DNA from: CADCVW01 sp964251385
GTDB lineage: Bacteria > Pseudomonadota > Alphaproteobacteria > Sphingomonadales > Sphingomonadaceae
Assembly: GCA_964251385.1 (NCBI GenBank)
Contig: CAXUJK010000002.1
Location: forward strand, 248,001-312,000
Reading direction: 5' to 3'
Length of the DNA stretch: 64,000 nucleotides
Part shown: positions 26,025 to 35,808 of the stretch, one piece after another
Layout of the letters: each line of letters opens with the position of its first letter
Position numbering within the stretch: the stretch's first letter is position 1
Translations under genes and position numbers: made by a program
Notes under the pieces: model-generated
Told to the model about the DNA's origin: nothing
Database searches by the model: none
The model's input: only the letters and a program-made list of their open reading frames with translations

Positions 26025-26992
26025 TGCTTGGGTGCCTTGTAGTCGGGGAGTTTGGGTGCGCTCAGGATCGACGTGATGCCCCCTTGATCGAGGCGCTGCG
26101 AGACCGAGCTGAGCGAACTCGCCGTCTCGCGCAGGTCGCTGACGAGCAGGCCGACCTCGGGGATCGTTTGCTTCGACAGGGCCTGCAGCCCCGGCCGCGC
26201 GTCGCCGATCGCCTCGTTGAGGTTGGCGACGCTGGTCTGCGCGGCCGCCGAAGTCTGGCGCAGATTGGCGATCGCGGCGCGCGCGTCCCCCGTCAGCGCG
26301 CGGCCGTCACGCTGGACGAGACCGTTCGTGGAGTTCGCGAGTTCGCCGATACGCTGCGCTGCCAGCGCGCTCTGCCGCACCGCGTCGCGCGTCTCGGCGA
26401 GCGTCGCCGCAATCTCGGGCGAGCGCGCGGCGAGCGAGCGGCTGATGTCGTCGAAATTCTCGAGGATGCCGGTCAGCGACTCCTGGTTGCGGTCGTTGAG
26501 CGTGACCGCAAGCCGCTCGGTCAGCGTGCTGACGCGGTCGAGCAGTTCGGGCGCGGTGTTCAGGATGGCGGCGAACCCGCCTGCCTTGGCCGGAATAACG
26601 GGCACGCCGTTGGGCCCGATCGCGGTGATCGGCGCCGCGCCCACGACGGCACCGTCGAGCTGGACCTGGCTGACGCCCGTGAACCCGATGCCCTGAATCG
26701 TCGCGGCCATGCCCTGCAGGATCGGCGTTTCGGGATCGACCGCGATGCGCACGCGGATGCGGTCGGGCCGGTTGGGCACGAGCGCGATCTGTTCGATCTG
26801 CCCCACGGGGAAGCCCGCATAGGCGACGGGCGATCCCTTCGCCAAGCCATCCACGGCCTGCGAGAAGAAGATGTCGTAGCGATTGTCCTCGCCGCCCGAG
26901 ATGGACGACAGCCACACGGTGAACAGCAGCACCGCGGCGATCATCGCAAGCACGACGCCGCCGACGAGCACGTGGTTGGAGCGGGTTTCCAT
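26021..26992 (-). CDS. mlaD: MlaD-type MCE domain protein
   Basis: This 323-residue protein has one N-terminal membrane helix (about 8-30), an MCE domain (about 38-118, with SPVAYAGFPVGQIEQIAL) and a long C-terminal region rich in Ala, Asn and Gln with heptad-like spacing, probably a coiled-coil. MCE proteins form rings in the periplasm that bind phospholipid for movement between inner and outer membranes. The gene abuts the ATPase gene upstream (start at 26992 directly after the stop at 26993) and overlaps the lipoprotein gene downstream. Confidence 0.92.
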   Translation of the reverse strand: METRSNHVLVGGVVLAMIAAVLLFTVWLSSISGGEDNRYDIFFSQAVDGLAKGSPVAYAGFPVGQIEQIALVPNRPDRIRVRIAVDPETPILQGMAATIQGIGFTGVSQVQLDGAVVGAAPITAIGPNGVPVIPAKAGGFAAILNTAPELLDRVSTLTERLAVTLNDRNQESLTGILENFDDISRSLAARSPEIAATLAETRDAVRQSALAAQRIGELANSTNGLVQRDGRALTGDARAAIANLRQTSAAAQTSVANLNEAIGDARPGLQALSKQTIPEVGLLVSDLRETASSLSSVSQRLDQGGITSILSAPKLPDYKAPKQ

Positions 26993-27796
26993 CTATGCGG
27001 CTTCCGAGGCAGGCGAGGTTGCGGCGGCGCGCCCCCGGGGTCCGTTGAAATAGCTTTGAATCCACGGATGGTCCATCGCGAGCAGCTCGTCGATCGTGCC
27101 GATGCCGATGACCCGCCGGTCCGCCAGCACCGCGACCCGGTCGCAGATCGCGTACAGCGTGTCGAGATCGTGCGTGATGAGGAACACGGTCAGCCCGAGC
27201 CGGCGCTGCAGATCGAGGATGAGCTGGTCGAACGCGGCCGCGCCGATCGGGTCGAGCCCCGCCGTCGGCTCGTCGAGGAACAGCAATTCGGGATCGAGCG
27301 ACAGCGCGCGCGCCAGCCCCGCGCGCTTGACCATCCCGCCCGACAGTTCCGCCGGGTACTTGGGCGCGGCGTTGGCGGGCAGGCCCGACATGACGATCTT
27401 GTAGCCCGCGATCTCGTTCAACAACTGCTGACCCAGATGCGGGTAGAATTCGCGCAGCGGGACTTGGACGTTCTCGGCGACCGTCAACGTAGAAAACAGA
27501 GCGCCGCCCTGAAAGAGGATGCCCCATTTGCGGCGGATCGTCTTGGCTTCGGTGTCCTCGCGCCCGACCATCGATTCGCCGAACACGTGGATCTCGCCCG
27601 CGTCCGGATGCTGCAGTCCGATGATCGCGCGCATCAGCACCGACTTGCCGGTGCCCGACCCGCCGACGACGCCCAGGATCTCGCCGCGACGCACGTCGAG
27701 TTCAAGGCCTTCGTGCACCACCTGCTCGCCGAACGCGTTGCGCAGGCCGCGCACTTCGATGACGTTGTCGTTGCGGGCATGGCGTTCGACGGTCAT
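26993..27796 (-). CDS. mlaF: MlaF-type ABC transporter ATPase
   Basis: This 267-residue ATPase has Walker A GGSGTGKS, signature LSGGM, Walker B LLFLDEPTAGLDP and the switch histidine in ITHD. It powers the lipid transporter by binding the cytoplasmic side of the MlaE-like permease. The ATG at 27794-27796 overlaps the permease stop (ATGA), which fixes the start. The LSGGM form, in place of LSGGQ, is usual for MlaF. Confidence 0.94.
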   Translation of the reverse strand: MTVERHARNDNVIEVRGLRNAFGEQVVHEGLELDVRRGEILGVVGGSGTGKSVLMRAIIGLQHPDAGEIHVFGESMVGREDTEAKTIRRKWGILFQGGALFSTLTVAENVQVPLREFYPHLGQQLLNEIAGYKIVMSGLPANAAPKYPAELSGGMVKRAGLARALSLDPELLFLDEPTAGLDPIGAAAFDQLILDLQRRLGLTVFLITHDLDTLYAICDRVAVLADRRVIGIGTIDELLAMDHPWIQSYFNGPRGRAAATSPASEAA

Positions 27797-28893
27797 ATCC
27801 ACCCGATCGACGAGAAGAACACCGCGAACACCGCATCCAGGACGAACACCAGGAAGATCGCCTGCACCACCGCCGCCGTCGTGCGTAGCCCGACCTGCTC
27901 CGCGTCGCCTTCGACCTGCATCCCCTGAAAACAGCCCGCGATCGCGACCAGCGCGCCGAACACGGGGGCTTTTATGAGTCCGACGTAGAAGTCGGTCATC
28001 GGCACGACCTCGCGGATGCGCTGCACGTAGGTCGCGGGCGGGATGTCGAGCGCGATGTAGCAGAACACGCCGCCGCCCGCGGTCGCGATCACCGCCGAAT
28101 AGAAGCCGAGGAGAGGCATCATGAGGATCGTCGCGAGCAATCGTGGCAGGACCAAGGCTTCCTGTGGAGACACGCCGATCGTGCGCATCGCGTCGACTTC
28201 CTCGGTCAGCTTCATCGTGCCCAGCTGCGCGGCGAACGCCGATCCCGACCGGCCCGCGACCATGATCGCGGTCATCAGCACGCCGAGTTCGCGAAACGCG
28301 CTTCGCCCGATGAGGTTGACGGTGAAGACTTCCGCGCCGAACTGGGCGAGCTGCACCGCGCCCTGCTGTGCGATCACTAGCCCGATGAGGAAGCTCATCA
28401 GGCCGATGATGCCCAGGGCCTTCAGGCCTACGTTCTCGAACTGCTGCACCACGGCGTTGAGGCGGAAGCGGCGCGGGCTGCGGATCACGCTCGCCAACGC
28501 GATCATCGCCGCGCCGAAGAAGCCGACCAGCCCGATGAAGTTGCGGCCCGCGAGCGCGACCGCATCGCCGATCTCGCCGAGCACGCGAATATACGGGGGC
28601 CGGCGATCGGGGCGTACCTGGATCGTCTCGTCCGCGCCCGCCACCTGTTCGAGCAGCCGCGCCATGTCCTCGTCCGCGCCGCGCACCACCGCGCGCCGGT
28701 CGCGCACCATGCGGTGGATCAGCCATGCGCCGACCGTGTCCATGCGCTCAACCTTGGACAGGTCGAGCACCACGCCGTCGCGCGTCACCGCGTCGAGGCG
28801 GCGCGACAGGCCGCCGACGCGGGCGAGCGTCAGCGCGCCGGTGAAGTTGAGCGTGTCCGCGTTGCTCTGACGAAAATCGGCGGTCGCGGACAT
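27793..28893 (-). CDS. mlaE: MlaE-type permease with fused N-terminal STAS domain
   Basis: This 366-residue protein has residues 1-95 as a STAS domain (VVLDLSKVERMDTVGAWLIHR) equivalent to MlaB, fused to an MlaE permease (about 125-366) with MVAGRSGSAFAAQLGTMKLTEEVDAM. In E. coli these are two proteins; the fusion is common in alphaproteobacteria. It lets phospholipid pass the inner membrane for the MlaD ring. The ATG at 28893 is preferred to a GTG three codons upstream. It heads the Mla operon and is divergent from the gene at 28981. Confidence 0.92.
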   Translation of the reverse strand: MSATADFRQSNADTLNFTGALTLARVGGLSRRLDAVTRDGVVLDLSKVERMDTVGAWLIHRMVRDRRAVVRGADEDMARLLEQVAGADETIQVRPDRRPPYIRVLGEIGDAVALAGRNFIGLVGFFGAAMIALASVIRSPRRFRLNAVVQQFENVGLKALGIIGLMSFLIGLVIAQQGAVQLAQFGAEVFTVNLIGRSAFRELGVLMTAIMVAGRSGSAFAAQLGTMKLTEEVDAMRTIGVSPQEALVLPRLLATILMMPLLGFYSAVIATAGGGVFCYIALDIPPATYVQRIREVVPMTDFYVGLIKAPVFGALVAIAGCFQGMQVEGDAEQVGLRTTAAVVQAIFLVFVLDAVFAVFFSSIGWI

Positions 28894-28980
28894 CGGGCGC
28901 ACGTTTGCGGCAATTCAGGGCACGGGGCAAGCGGGACGGCTTCTGTTTGCCGTTGGGCCTCGACACGCTAGGCCTCGGGA

Positions 28981-29760
28981 ATGACCGCACGCAACTCCTG
29001 GACCGCGATCCTGCTCGCCGGGTCCCGCCCGGGTGCCGACGCATTCGCGCGCGAACACGGCGTCACATCGAAAGCGCAGATCGCGGTGGCGGGGGTGCCC
29101 ATGGTGCGCCGGGTCGCCGACACGTTGCTCGCCTGCCCGTCCGTCGCCCGGGTCGTGGTGCTGACGCAGGCGCCGGACGACGTACGCGACCTGCTGCCCG
29201 CGTCGGACCGGATCAGCCTGCGTGCGTCGCGCGGAAGCATCGCCGAGGCCTTGTCCCGGTTCATCGCGGACGAGGCCGCGCCGTGGCCGCTGCTCGTCAC
29301 GACCGCCGACCATGCATTGCTGACGCCGGACACGGTGGCCGCGTTCCTGGATGGAGTCGGCGACCGGGACGACGTGGCGGTCGGCGTCGTGTCGAAGGCG
29401 GTCCTGGCGACGCGGTTCCCGGGCAGCGCACGCACCTGGATCCGCATGGGCGACGGGGATTTTACGGGAGCCAATCTGTTCGCGCTGACCGGGCCGTCCG
29501 CGTCGGCGGCGCTGGCGTTGTGGGCGGGCGTGGAGCGCGACCGCAAGAAGGGATGGCGCATGGTGGCGCGGCTCGGGCCATGGCTGTTGCTGCGCGCGAT
29601 GTTGCGGCGCGTGACGCTGCAGGGCGCGCTGAGCGAGGCCGGGGCGAAGCTCGGCGCGCGCGTGCGGGCGGTGCAGTTGCGCGACCCGCTGGCGGCGGTG
29701 GACGTCGACAAGCCAGCCGACCTGGAGCTTGCGGTCGCGGTGTTCGAGGGGCGGGCCTAG
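28981..29760 (+). CDS. NTP-transferase-like protein (MobA-type fold)
   Basis: This is a 259-residue protein whose start, TAILLAGSRPGADAFAREHG, is a variant of the nucleotidyltransferase loop LAGGxSxRxG, followed by KAQIAVAGVPMVRRVADTL and the acidic VTTADHALL. These agree with the NTP_transf_3 (MobA/IspD-like) fold. The usual glycine pair in the loop is replaced (GSRPGAD), and the region 195-220 is unusually basic and hydrophobic. The substrate is unknown. It stands alone between two leftward operons, with its stop four bases into the convergent sulfhydrylase gene. Confidence 0.75.
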   Translation: MTARNSWTAILLAGSRPGADAFAREHGVTSKAQIAVAGVPMVRRVADTLLACPSVARVVVLTQAPDDVRDLLPASDRISLRASRGSIAEALSRFIADEAAPWPLLVTTADHALLTPDTVAAFLDGVGDRDDVAVGVVSKAVLATRFPGSARTWIRMGDGDFTGANLFALTGPSASAALALWAGVERDRKKGWRMVARLGPWLLLRAMLRRVTLQGALSEAGAKLGARVRAVQLRDPLAAVDVDKPADLELAVAVFEGRA

Positions 29761-31058
29761 ACCGCGGCTAGCGCGTTGTCGAAGTCCGCGATCAGGTCGT
29801 CCGCGTCTTCCACCCCGATCGAGATGCGCACCAGATTGTCGGTGATCCCCATCGCGGTGCGGCGTTCCGGCGGCACGGACAGATGGGTCATCGCGGCGGG
29901 GGCGCTGGCGAGGGTTTCGGTGCCGCCCAGGCTGACCGCGAGCTTGGCGATGACGAGCGTGTCGAGGAACGCGAATGCCTCGCGCTCGCCGCCCTTGAGG
30001 TACAGCGAAAACGTCGATCCCGCGCCCAGGCAATTGCGGCGGTAGATGTCGGCTTGGCGTCCTTCGGTCAGGAAGCCGAGGTAGCCGACGGTCTCGACCT
30101 TGGGATGGTCGCGGAAGAAGGCGCAGACTTTCGCGGCGTTTTCGCCGGCGCGGGTCATGCGCAGCTCGAGCGTCTCGAGGCTGCGCAACAGCATCCACGC
30201 GGTGTGCGGGTCGGTGATGGTGCCGATCGTGTTGCGCATCGCGCGCATCGGATCGAGGAACTTCTTGGCCCCCACGACGCCGCCCGCGACCAAGTCGCTG
30301 TGGCCGCCCGCATATTTGGTGAGGCTGTAGATCGACATGTCCGCGCCGTGATCGATCGGTCGTGCCCAGAGCGGACCCAGGAACGTGTTGTCGATCGCGA
30401 TCGGGGGCTGGTCTTCCACGAAAAGCTTGGCGCGGGCGGCGTGGACCGCTTCGACGTCGACGAGCGCGTTGGTCGGGTTGGCGGGCGACTCCAGGTAGAT
30501 GAGCGACACGCGGCCTTTGGCCTTGGCCTGTTCGAGCACGCTTTCGATCTGGTCCTGCGTCGCGCCCGCGGGAAAATCGAGCCAGGACACGCCGAACTTG
30601 CCGAGGATGCGCGCGATCATGGTCTCGGTGGCGGCGTAGAGCGGGCCCGAGTGGACGATGACGTCTCCCGGCTGGACGAAGGTCAGGAACAGGGTGGCAA
30701 TCGCGGACATGCCGGATGAAAAGGTGAGCGCTTCCTCCGCGTCTTCCCATAGCGACAGGCGGTCCTCGAGAATTTCCTGGTTGGGGCCGTTGAAGCGCGA
30801 GTAAACCAATCCTTCGGAGCCGCCGGGGCGCTTTCCCGTCACTCCTTCGAAGTGGCGTTTTCCGGCGGCCGCGTTCTCGAACACGAAGGTCGAGGTCAAA
30901 AAGATCGGCGGCTTCAGCGCGCCTTCGGACAGAGCCGGGTCGAAGCCGTGGCCCATCATCAAGGTGGACGCCTTGAGCTTGCGTCCTCCGACTTCGCGCA
31001 CGTCGGTCTTGGGGCGGCGGCGGGCGGGCACGCCCGAATATTCTGATTCGTCTACCAT
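29757..31058 (-). CDS. cystathionine gamma-synthase family PLP enzyme
   Basis: This 433-residue trans-sulfuration enzyme has the PLP lysine K248 in SIYSLTKYAGGHSD, Asp223 in IAIDNTFLGPLW, and YSRFNGPNQEILEDRL in place of the usual Y.R..NPT. The motif set places it in the Cys/Met metabolism PLP family (cystathionine gamma-synthase, O-succinylhomoserine sulfhydrylase or gamma-lyase); the exact reaction cannot be told. It is the last gene of the lgt-midA-pgeF group, 30 bases after pgeF. Confidence 0.85.
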   Translation of the reverse strand: MVDESEYSGVPARRRPKTDVREVGGRKLKASTLMMGHGFDPALSEGALKPPIFLTSTFVFENAAAGKRHFEGVTGKRPGGSEGLVYSRFNGPNQEILEDRLSLWEDAEEALTFSSGMSAIATLFLTFVQPGDVIVHSGPLYAATETMIARILGKFGVSWLDFPAGATQDQIESVLEQAKAKGRVSLIYLESPANPTNALVDVEAVHAARAKLFVEDQPPIAIDNTFLGPLWARPIDHGADMSIYSLTKYAGGHSDLVAGGVVGAKKFLDPMRAMRNTIGTITDPHTAWMLLRSLETLELRMTRAGENAAKVCAFFRDHPKVETVGYLGFLTEGRQADIYRRNCLGAGSTFSLYLKGGEREAFAFLDTLVIAKLAVSLGGTETLASAPAAMTHLSVPPERRTAMGITDNLVRISIGVEDADDLIADFDNALAAV

Positions 31059-31088
31059 GATGGTCTTTCGTATCGAGGTTGCCGCGCT

Positions 31089-31862
31089 CTACTCCGGGAG
31101 GGCGATCAACGAAAGCTGCCGGCCGTAATCGGGTTCGCGCGCGTGCGTCGCGCGCCGGAAGCTGAAGAAACGGTCCGGGTCCGCGTAAGTGTCCATGCCG
31201 GTGGCGTGAACCTGCCCGATGCCGGCGGCGGCGAGGCGGGAGGCGACGAAGCCTTCGAGATCGAACTGGTGGTGGCCGGGGGTGCCGTCGGCGAAGAAGC
31301 TTTCGTAGCTCGGGTCGGACGCGACGAAGCGGTCGAAGAAGGCCGCGTCGACTTCGTAGGAGCGGCGCGCGATGCATGGTCCGATCGCGGCGGCGATGCG
31401 GGAGCGGTCCGCACCCAGCTTTTCCATGGCCGCGACGGTGGCTTCGGCGACGCCGCCGAGCGCGCCTTTCCATCCCGCGTGCGCCGCGCCGATCACGCCC
31501 GCCTGCGTGTCGGCGAAGAGGATGGGCGCGCAGTCGGCGGTGAGGATGCCGAGCGCCACGCCGGGCTGGTCGGTGACGAGCGCGTCGGCGCGAGGACGTA
31601 CGTCATCGGTCCAAAGGTCACACGAAGTTGACACCAAAACGACGTCCGCGCCGTGCACCTGATAGACCGTGGCGAGCGCGGCTCCCGGAGCCACCGCATC
31701 CGTAGCGAGGCAGCGGTTGGCGGCGACGGCTTGGGCGTCGTCTTCGGAGCCGAGGCCGACGTTGAGGCTGGCATGGATGCCGTTGGAGACGCCGCCGCGA
31801 CGTCCGAGGAAGCCGTGGCAAGTTCCGGCGAGCGCGGGGCTGGTGATGATCTCGACCGTCAT
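31089..31862 (-). CDS. pgeF: PgeF/YfiH family purine nucleoside phosphorylase-like (laccase-domain) protein
   Basis: This 257-residue protein has the family motifs YQVHGADVV, TADCAPILFAD and AHAGWKGALGG, and IGPCIARRSYEV near the end. These hold the His/Cys zinc ligands of the YfiH/LACC1 group, which acts on purine nucleosides and is linked with peptidoglycan editing. The start at 31862 overlaps the stop of the methyltransferase gene (ATGA, 31859-31862). The lgt-methyltransferase-pgeF order recurs in alphaproteobacteria to my knowledge. Confidence 0.9.
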   Translation of the reverse strand: MTVEIITSPALAGTCHGFLGRRGGVSNGIHASLNVGLGSEDDAQAVAANRCLATDAVAPGAALATVYQVHGADVVLVSTSCDLWTDDVRPRADALVTDQPGVALGILTADCAPILFADTQAGVIGAAHAGWKGALGGVAEATVAAMEKLGADRSRIAAAIGPCIARRSYEVDAAFFDRFVASDPSYESFFADGTPGHHQFDLEGFVASRLAAAGIGQVHATGMDTYADPDRFFSFRRATHAREPDYGRQLSLIALPE

Positions 31863-33001
31863 GCAAAGCCCTCCGGGTGCGGCCAATCGGGGGCGACCAG
31901 GGCCATGACCTTGAACAAAGTTCCCATCTGCTCCGGGGCGGAGAGGCGGTCGCGGGCGGCTTGGACGTCGGCGGCGCGCGCCGGGTCCGCGCGGGCGAGC
32001 GCGGCGGCACGGTGACCCAGGCCGAGTGCGGTCAGCCATGCGCCCTGGCCGACGGGGCCATGCGCGGACAGGTCGGGTGCGGCGGCGGCCAGCGCTTGGA
32101 AATCGACATGGGCGGTGAGGTCGCGGGATCCGGGCGCTTCGAAGACGGGGGCGGGGGCGTGGTTTCGAACCGCCTGCAACGTTTCGCCGATCGCGCTGCG
32201 GGCATGGCCGTAGTCGATGACGAGCAGTGCGCCGCCTTGCCGGGCGAGGCGGGCGGACAGGGGTTTCACGATCGCGGCGGATGCCGGCGACGCTTCGAAC
32301 AGGCTGCCGGGGGGCGCGGCGCGGAGGTGGAGGGGCACGCGGTTTTCGACGTCGGCACGGCCGAGCACGGGGGTATGGCCGGTCGGCGACACATCCAAGA
32401 GGCGTTCGTGCCAGCCTTCAGGGGCGCGGACGTATTGATGCACGGGGAGCGCGTCGAAGAATTCGTTGGCGACGATCAGCAGCGGGGCGTCGGTCGGCAG
32501 CGTCTCGACCGCGTCGTGCCAGGTCGCTTGCGGAACCGCCGTCGCTTGCGCTGCGCGCAGGGTCGGGCTCGTTTCGACGAAGTGCACCGGCGGCGACATG
32601 CCGGCCTTGACCAGCACGCGCAGCGCGTCGCGGGCGAGCGTGCCGCGGCCGGGGCCGAGTTCGGCATAGTGGAAGGTCGCGGATCCGGACCGTGCGACCA
32701 GGTCGGCAATCCACGCGCCGACGAGTTCTCCGAACATCTGGCTGATTTCGGGCGCGGTCGTGAAATCGCCCGCGGCCCCGAGCGGATCGCGCGTCGCGTA
32801 ATATTGCGCGTTGGCCGCCTCCATGTACCGGGCGACGGATACCGGACTTTCGGCGAGGAGGCGCGCGGCGAGTCGGGCCGCCGCATCGCCCGAATCTGTC
32901 CCGTTTCGGGAGTTAAGTTGACGATGTTGATGGTTCCCCGCGCTTTGTTCGGGGTCGGCCGAAGCTTCGGGATGCGACGTGGCGGGCGAGCTGATGATCA
33001 C
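31859..33001 (-). CDS. SAM-dependent methyltransferase, MidA/NDUFAF7 family
   Basis: This is a 380-residue class I methyltransferase. The stretch GDFTTAPEISQMFGELVGAW and the SAM loop AELGPGRGTLARD are hallmarks of the MidA (DUF185) family; the mitochondrial relative methylates an arginine of complex I. The bacterial target is not established. The only workable start in frame is the GTG at 32999-33001, giving an atypical leader of about 40 polar residues before the conserved ARLAARLLAESPVSVARYM. No ribosome site is visible, so the true start is uncertain. It follows lgt by 57 bases. Confidence 0.85.
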   Translation of the reverse strand: MIISSPATSHPEASADPEQSAGNHQHRQLNSRNGTDSGDAAARLAARLLAESPVSVARYMEAANAQYYATRDPLGAAGDFTTAPEISQMFGELVGAWIADLVARSGSATFHYAELGPGRGTLARDALRVLVKAGMSPPVHFVETSPTLRAAQATAVPQATWHDAVETLPTDAPLLIVANEFFDALPVHQYVRAPEGWHERLLDVSPTGHTPVLGRADVENRVPLHLRAAPPGSLFEASPASAAIVKPLSARLARQGGALLVIDYGHARSAIGETLQAVRNHAPAPVFEAPGSRDLTAHVDFQALAAAAPDLSAHGPVGQGAWLTALGLGHRAAALARADPARAADVQAARDRLSAPEQMGTLFKVMALVAPDWPHPEGFA

Positions 33002-33058
33002 GAACCCGATGTGAGCGGAACGGCGGCATGTAGGAAAGCTGTTTTTGAAAGCTGCGGC

Positions 33059-34009
33059 TCAGGCGACGCTGGCCGCGCCCGCGATCGGTTCGACCCGTTG
33101 GCGGCGGGCGCTGGCCGTCGCCACGAAGTATGCGCCCGCAACGATCAATGGAACGGTGAGCGTCTGGCCCATCGTCAAACCCCAGCTTAGGTTTTCCAGG
33201 CCCGCGTCCGGCTGCCGATAGAATTCGACGAAGAAGCGGCTGAGCCCGTAGATGATCAGGCCGGTGCCGAACAGTCGGCCAGGCAGATAGCGCGCGTCCG
33301 TGCGCCAGAACATGACGTTGAGAACGAGCCCCAGCAGCAGCCCCTCGAGCCCGGCTTCGTACAATTGGCTGGGATGGCGCACGACTTCGCCGCCCGTGGG
33401 AAAGATCACGCCCCACGCAACGTCGGTGGCGCGGCCCCAGAGCTCGCCGTTGACGAAGTTCGCCAGCCGCACGAAGAACAGCCCGAACATGGCGACGCAC
33501 GCGACGTAATCGCAGATGCGCAGGAAGCTGAGGCCGTTCTTGCGCGCCAGCCACCAGATGCCGATAAGCACGCCCGCCAGCCCGCCGTGGAGCGACATCC
33601 CGCCCTCCCACAATTTGAAGACGTCGAGCGGGTTCTGCAGGATCGAAGGTTGGTAGAAGAGGATGTACGCGATCCGGCCGCCGAGGATGATGCCGATCGT
33701 CGAATAGAAGATCATGTCGTCGGCATGGCGCTTGGCCATGGGGGCGCCCGGCTCGTTCAGCAGGCGGGACAGATACCACCAGCCGCCGAGAATACCGACC
33801 AGGTAGCCCAGGCTGTACCAGCGCAGCTTGAAGCTCAGCCCGTCGCGGACGAAGTCCAGCGGGATCTCCAGCGCGATCGGCGACAGGCCCAGATCGTCGA
33901 AGCGGATCGGGCCGGCGGCGACGGTCTGGACGGCGGAGGCGGCATCCGGCAGCGCGGCGGACGCGGCTTGCAGCGAGACGGCGGCCGCCGCCAGGGTCGT
34001 CAGGATCAA
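33059..34009 (-). CDS. lgt: prolipoprotein diacylglyceryl transferase
   Basis: This 316-residue inner-membrane enzyme with seven helices transfers diacylglycerol to the lipobox cysteine of lipoprotein precursors. Signature pieces are GGRIAYILFY, GGMSLHGGLAGVLIG and the Lgt motif FVRLANFVNGELWGR. The start is a TTG at 34007-34009, supported by a GGGGGAAA ribosome site 3 bases upstream; it gives about 35 extra residues before the conserved IRFDDLGLSPIAL. It heads the lgt-midA-pgeF-sulfhydrylase operon and would mature the Mla and fasciclin lipoproteins seen elsewhere in the window. Confidence 0.95.
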   Translation of the reverse strand: MILTTLAAAAVSLQAASAALPDAASAVQTVAAGPIRFDDLGLSPIALEIPLDFVRDGLSFKLRWYSLGYLVGILGGWWYLSRLLNEPGAPMAKRHADDMIFYSTIGIILGGRIAYILFYQPSILQNPLDVFKLWEGGMSLHGGLAGVLIGIWWLARKNGLSFLRICDYVACVAMFGLFFVRLANFVNGELWGRATDVAWGVIFPTGGEVVRHPSQLYEAGLEGLLLGLVLNVMFWRTDARYLPGRLFGTGLIIYGLSRFFVEFYRQPDAGLENLSWGLTMGQTLTVPLIVAGAYFVATASARRQRVEPIAGAASVA

Positions 34010-34071
34010 GGCTTTCCCCCAGGGCTCGCCGCCCTCATAAAGGCGGCAACGACAAAAACAAAGGAGACACG

Positions 34072-35748
34072 ATGCCGAGCGAACTCGACCGTCGGTTCGA
34101 TGCGATGGCCGACACGTTCACGGGTCCGGGCGGGCTGCTCGCGACCGCGCCCGACGCGCACGGCCGTCTGATCGTGCCCGGCCTGCCCGCGGCGGTTCCC
34201 GGCTATTTCGACCTGTTCTGCGCGGTCAACGGGCACGTCACCGCGGTGATCGCGGGCGAGGAACATCTGACCTACGCCGAGCTTAACGCGCTCGCCAACG
34301 CGGCGGCGCGGGCGCTGGTCGGGGCGCACGGCGTCAAACCCGGCGACCGCGTCGGCATCGCGATGCGCAACGCGCCCGCCTGGATCGTCGCGTACATGGC
34401 GATCCTGAAGGCGGGGGGGATAGCGACTCTCATAAATGGCTGGTGGCAGCGGCACGAGCTGGCGCACGGGCTGCGGCTGACCGAACCCACGCTGGTCATC
34501 GCGGACGCGCCAAGGGCCACGCGGCTGGGCGAGGCGGGTTTTCCGGGCGCGGTGCTGACGCTGCCCATCGAGAAGCCGATCGCCGAGGCCATGGCGCCGC
34601 TGACCGTTCCCGGTCACGAGGACGTGGCCTTGCCGACAGTGCACGCGGACGACGACGCGACGATCCTGTTCACGTCGGGGTCGACGGGCGAGGCCAAGGG
34701 CGCGGTGTCGACGCACCGGGCGCTGACCACCGCGATCTACAATTTCGCCGCGACGTTCGCATCGATGAAGGGGCTGCGGATCGAGAACGGGGAGGATCCG
34801 GAGTCGATCGTTCCCGTGGCGTTGATCTCCGTGCCGTTCTTCCACGTAACGGGGCAGGTGCCGCTGCTGCTCGGCTCCTTCATCATCGCGCGCGGCATGG
34901 TGCTGATGCCCAAATGGGACGCGGGCGAGGCGCTGCGGCTGATCGAGAAGCACAAGGTCACGTATTTCCTGGGCGTTCCGACGATGAGCCTGGAGTTGCT
35001 GGTGCACCCGGACCGCGAAAGGTTCGATCTGTCGACGCTGACCGATCTTGGCGCGGGGGGCGCTCCCCGACCGGTGGCGCATGTCGAGCGCATGCGTGCG
35101 GAGATGGGCGCGGCGCAGCCCGCATTGGGGTACGGACTGACCGAGACCAACGCGGTCGGGTGCAGCAGTTTCTGGCAAAACTATGCCGACAAGCCCGAAT
35201 CGACGGGGCGCGCGCAGCGCATGGTCGAGGTCGCGATCCTCGATGATGACGGAAAGCCCGTCCCCACCGGCGAACGCGGCGAGATCGCGATCCGGTCCGC
35301 CGCCAATTGCCGCGGCTATTGGCGCAACGAGGCCGCGACGCGGGCCGCGTTCACCGACGACGGGTGGTTCCTGACGGGGGACATCGGGACCCTGGACGAC
35401 GAGGGCTACCTCTTCATCGTCGACCGCAAGAAGGACATCATCATCCGCGGCGGCGAGAATATTTCCTGCCAGGAAGTCGAGGCCGCGATCTACGCTCACC
35501 CCGCGGTCGCGGAGGCGAGCGTGTTCGGGCTGACCGACGAACGGCTGGGCGAAGTGCCGGGCGCGGCGGTGCACCTGGAGCCGGACGAGACGCTGGACGA
35601 GGCGGAGCTGCGCGCGTTCCTGAGCGACAAGCTGGCCGCGTTCAAGCAGCCGGTGGCGATGTGGTTTCATCACGATCCGTTGCCCAAGCTGGGGACGGGG
35701 AAGATCGACAAGGTGGGGTTGCGGGACCGGTACCGGGTGACGGCTTAG
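34072..35748 (+). CDS. AMP-dependent acyl-CoA synthetase/ligase
   Basis: This 558-residue adenylate-forming enzyme has the P-loop ILFTSGSTGEAKG, GYGLTETNAVG, WFLTGDIG, and the hinge and C-terminal motifs DRKKDIIIRGGENI and LPKLGTGKIDK (catalytic lysine). It activates a carboxylic acid, probably a fatty acid, to its CoA thioester in the cytoplasm. An AAAGGAGA ribosome site precedes the ATG. It is divergent from lgt with a 62-base gap. It could feed the enoyl-CoA hydratase and propionate genes further right, but no direct link is visible. Confidence 0.9.
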   Translation: MPSELDRRFDAMADTFTGPGGLLATAPDAHGRLIVPGLPAAVPGYFDLFCAVNGHVTAVIAGEEHLTYAELNALANAAARALVGAHGVKPGDRVGIAMRNAPAWIVAYMAILKAGGIATLINGWWQRHELAHGLRLTEPTLVIADAPRATRLGEAGFPGAVLTLPIEKPIAEAMAPLTVPGHEDVALPTVHADDDATILFTSGSTGEAKGAVSTHRALTTAIYNFAATFASMKGLRIENGEDPESIVPVALISVPFFHVTGQVPLLLGSFIIARGMVLMPKWDAGEALRLIEKHKVTYFLGVPTMSLELLVHPDRERFDLSTLTDLGAGGAPRPVAHVERMRAEMGAAQPALGYGLTETNAVGCSSFWQNYADKPESTGRAQRMVEVAILDDDGKPVPTGERGEIAIRSAANCRGYWRNEAATRAAFTDDGWFLTGDIGTLDDEGYLFIVDRKKDIIIRGGENISCQEVEAAIYAHPAVAEASVFGLTDERLGEVPGAAVHLEPDETLDEAELRAFLSDKLAAFKQPVAMWFHHDPLPKLGTGKIDKVGLRDRYRVTA

Positions 35749-35808
35749 CGCGCGGTTGTGTCGCCGCGACATCCTGCCTAGCTGCCGGTCCATGCCGCCC
35801 ACCACTTC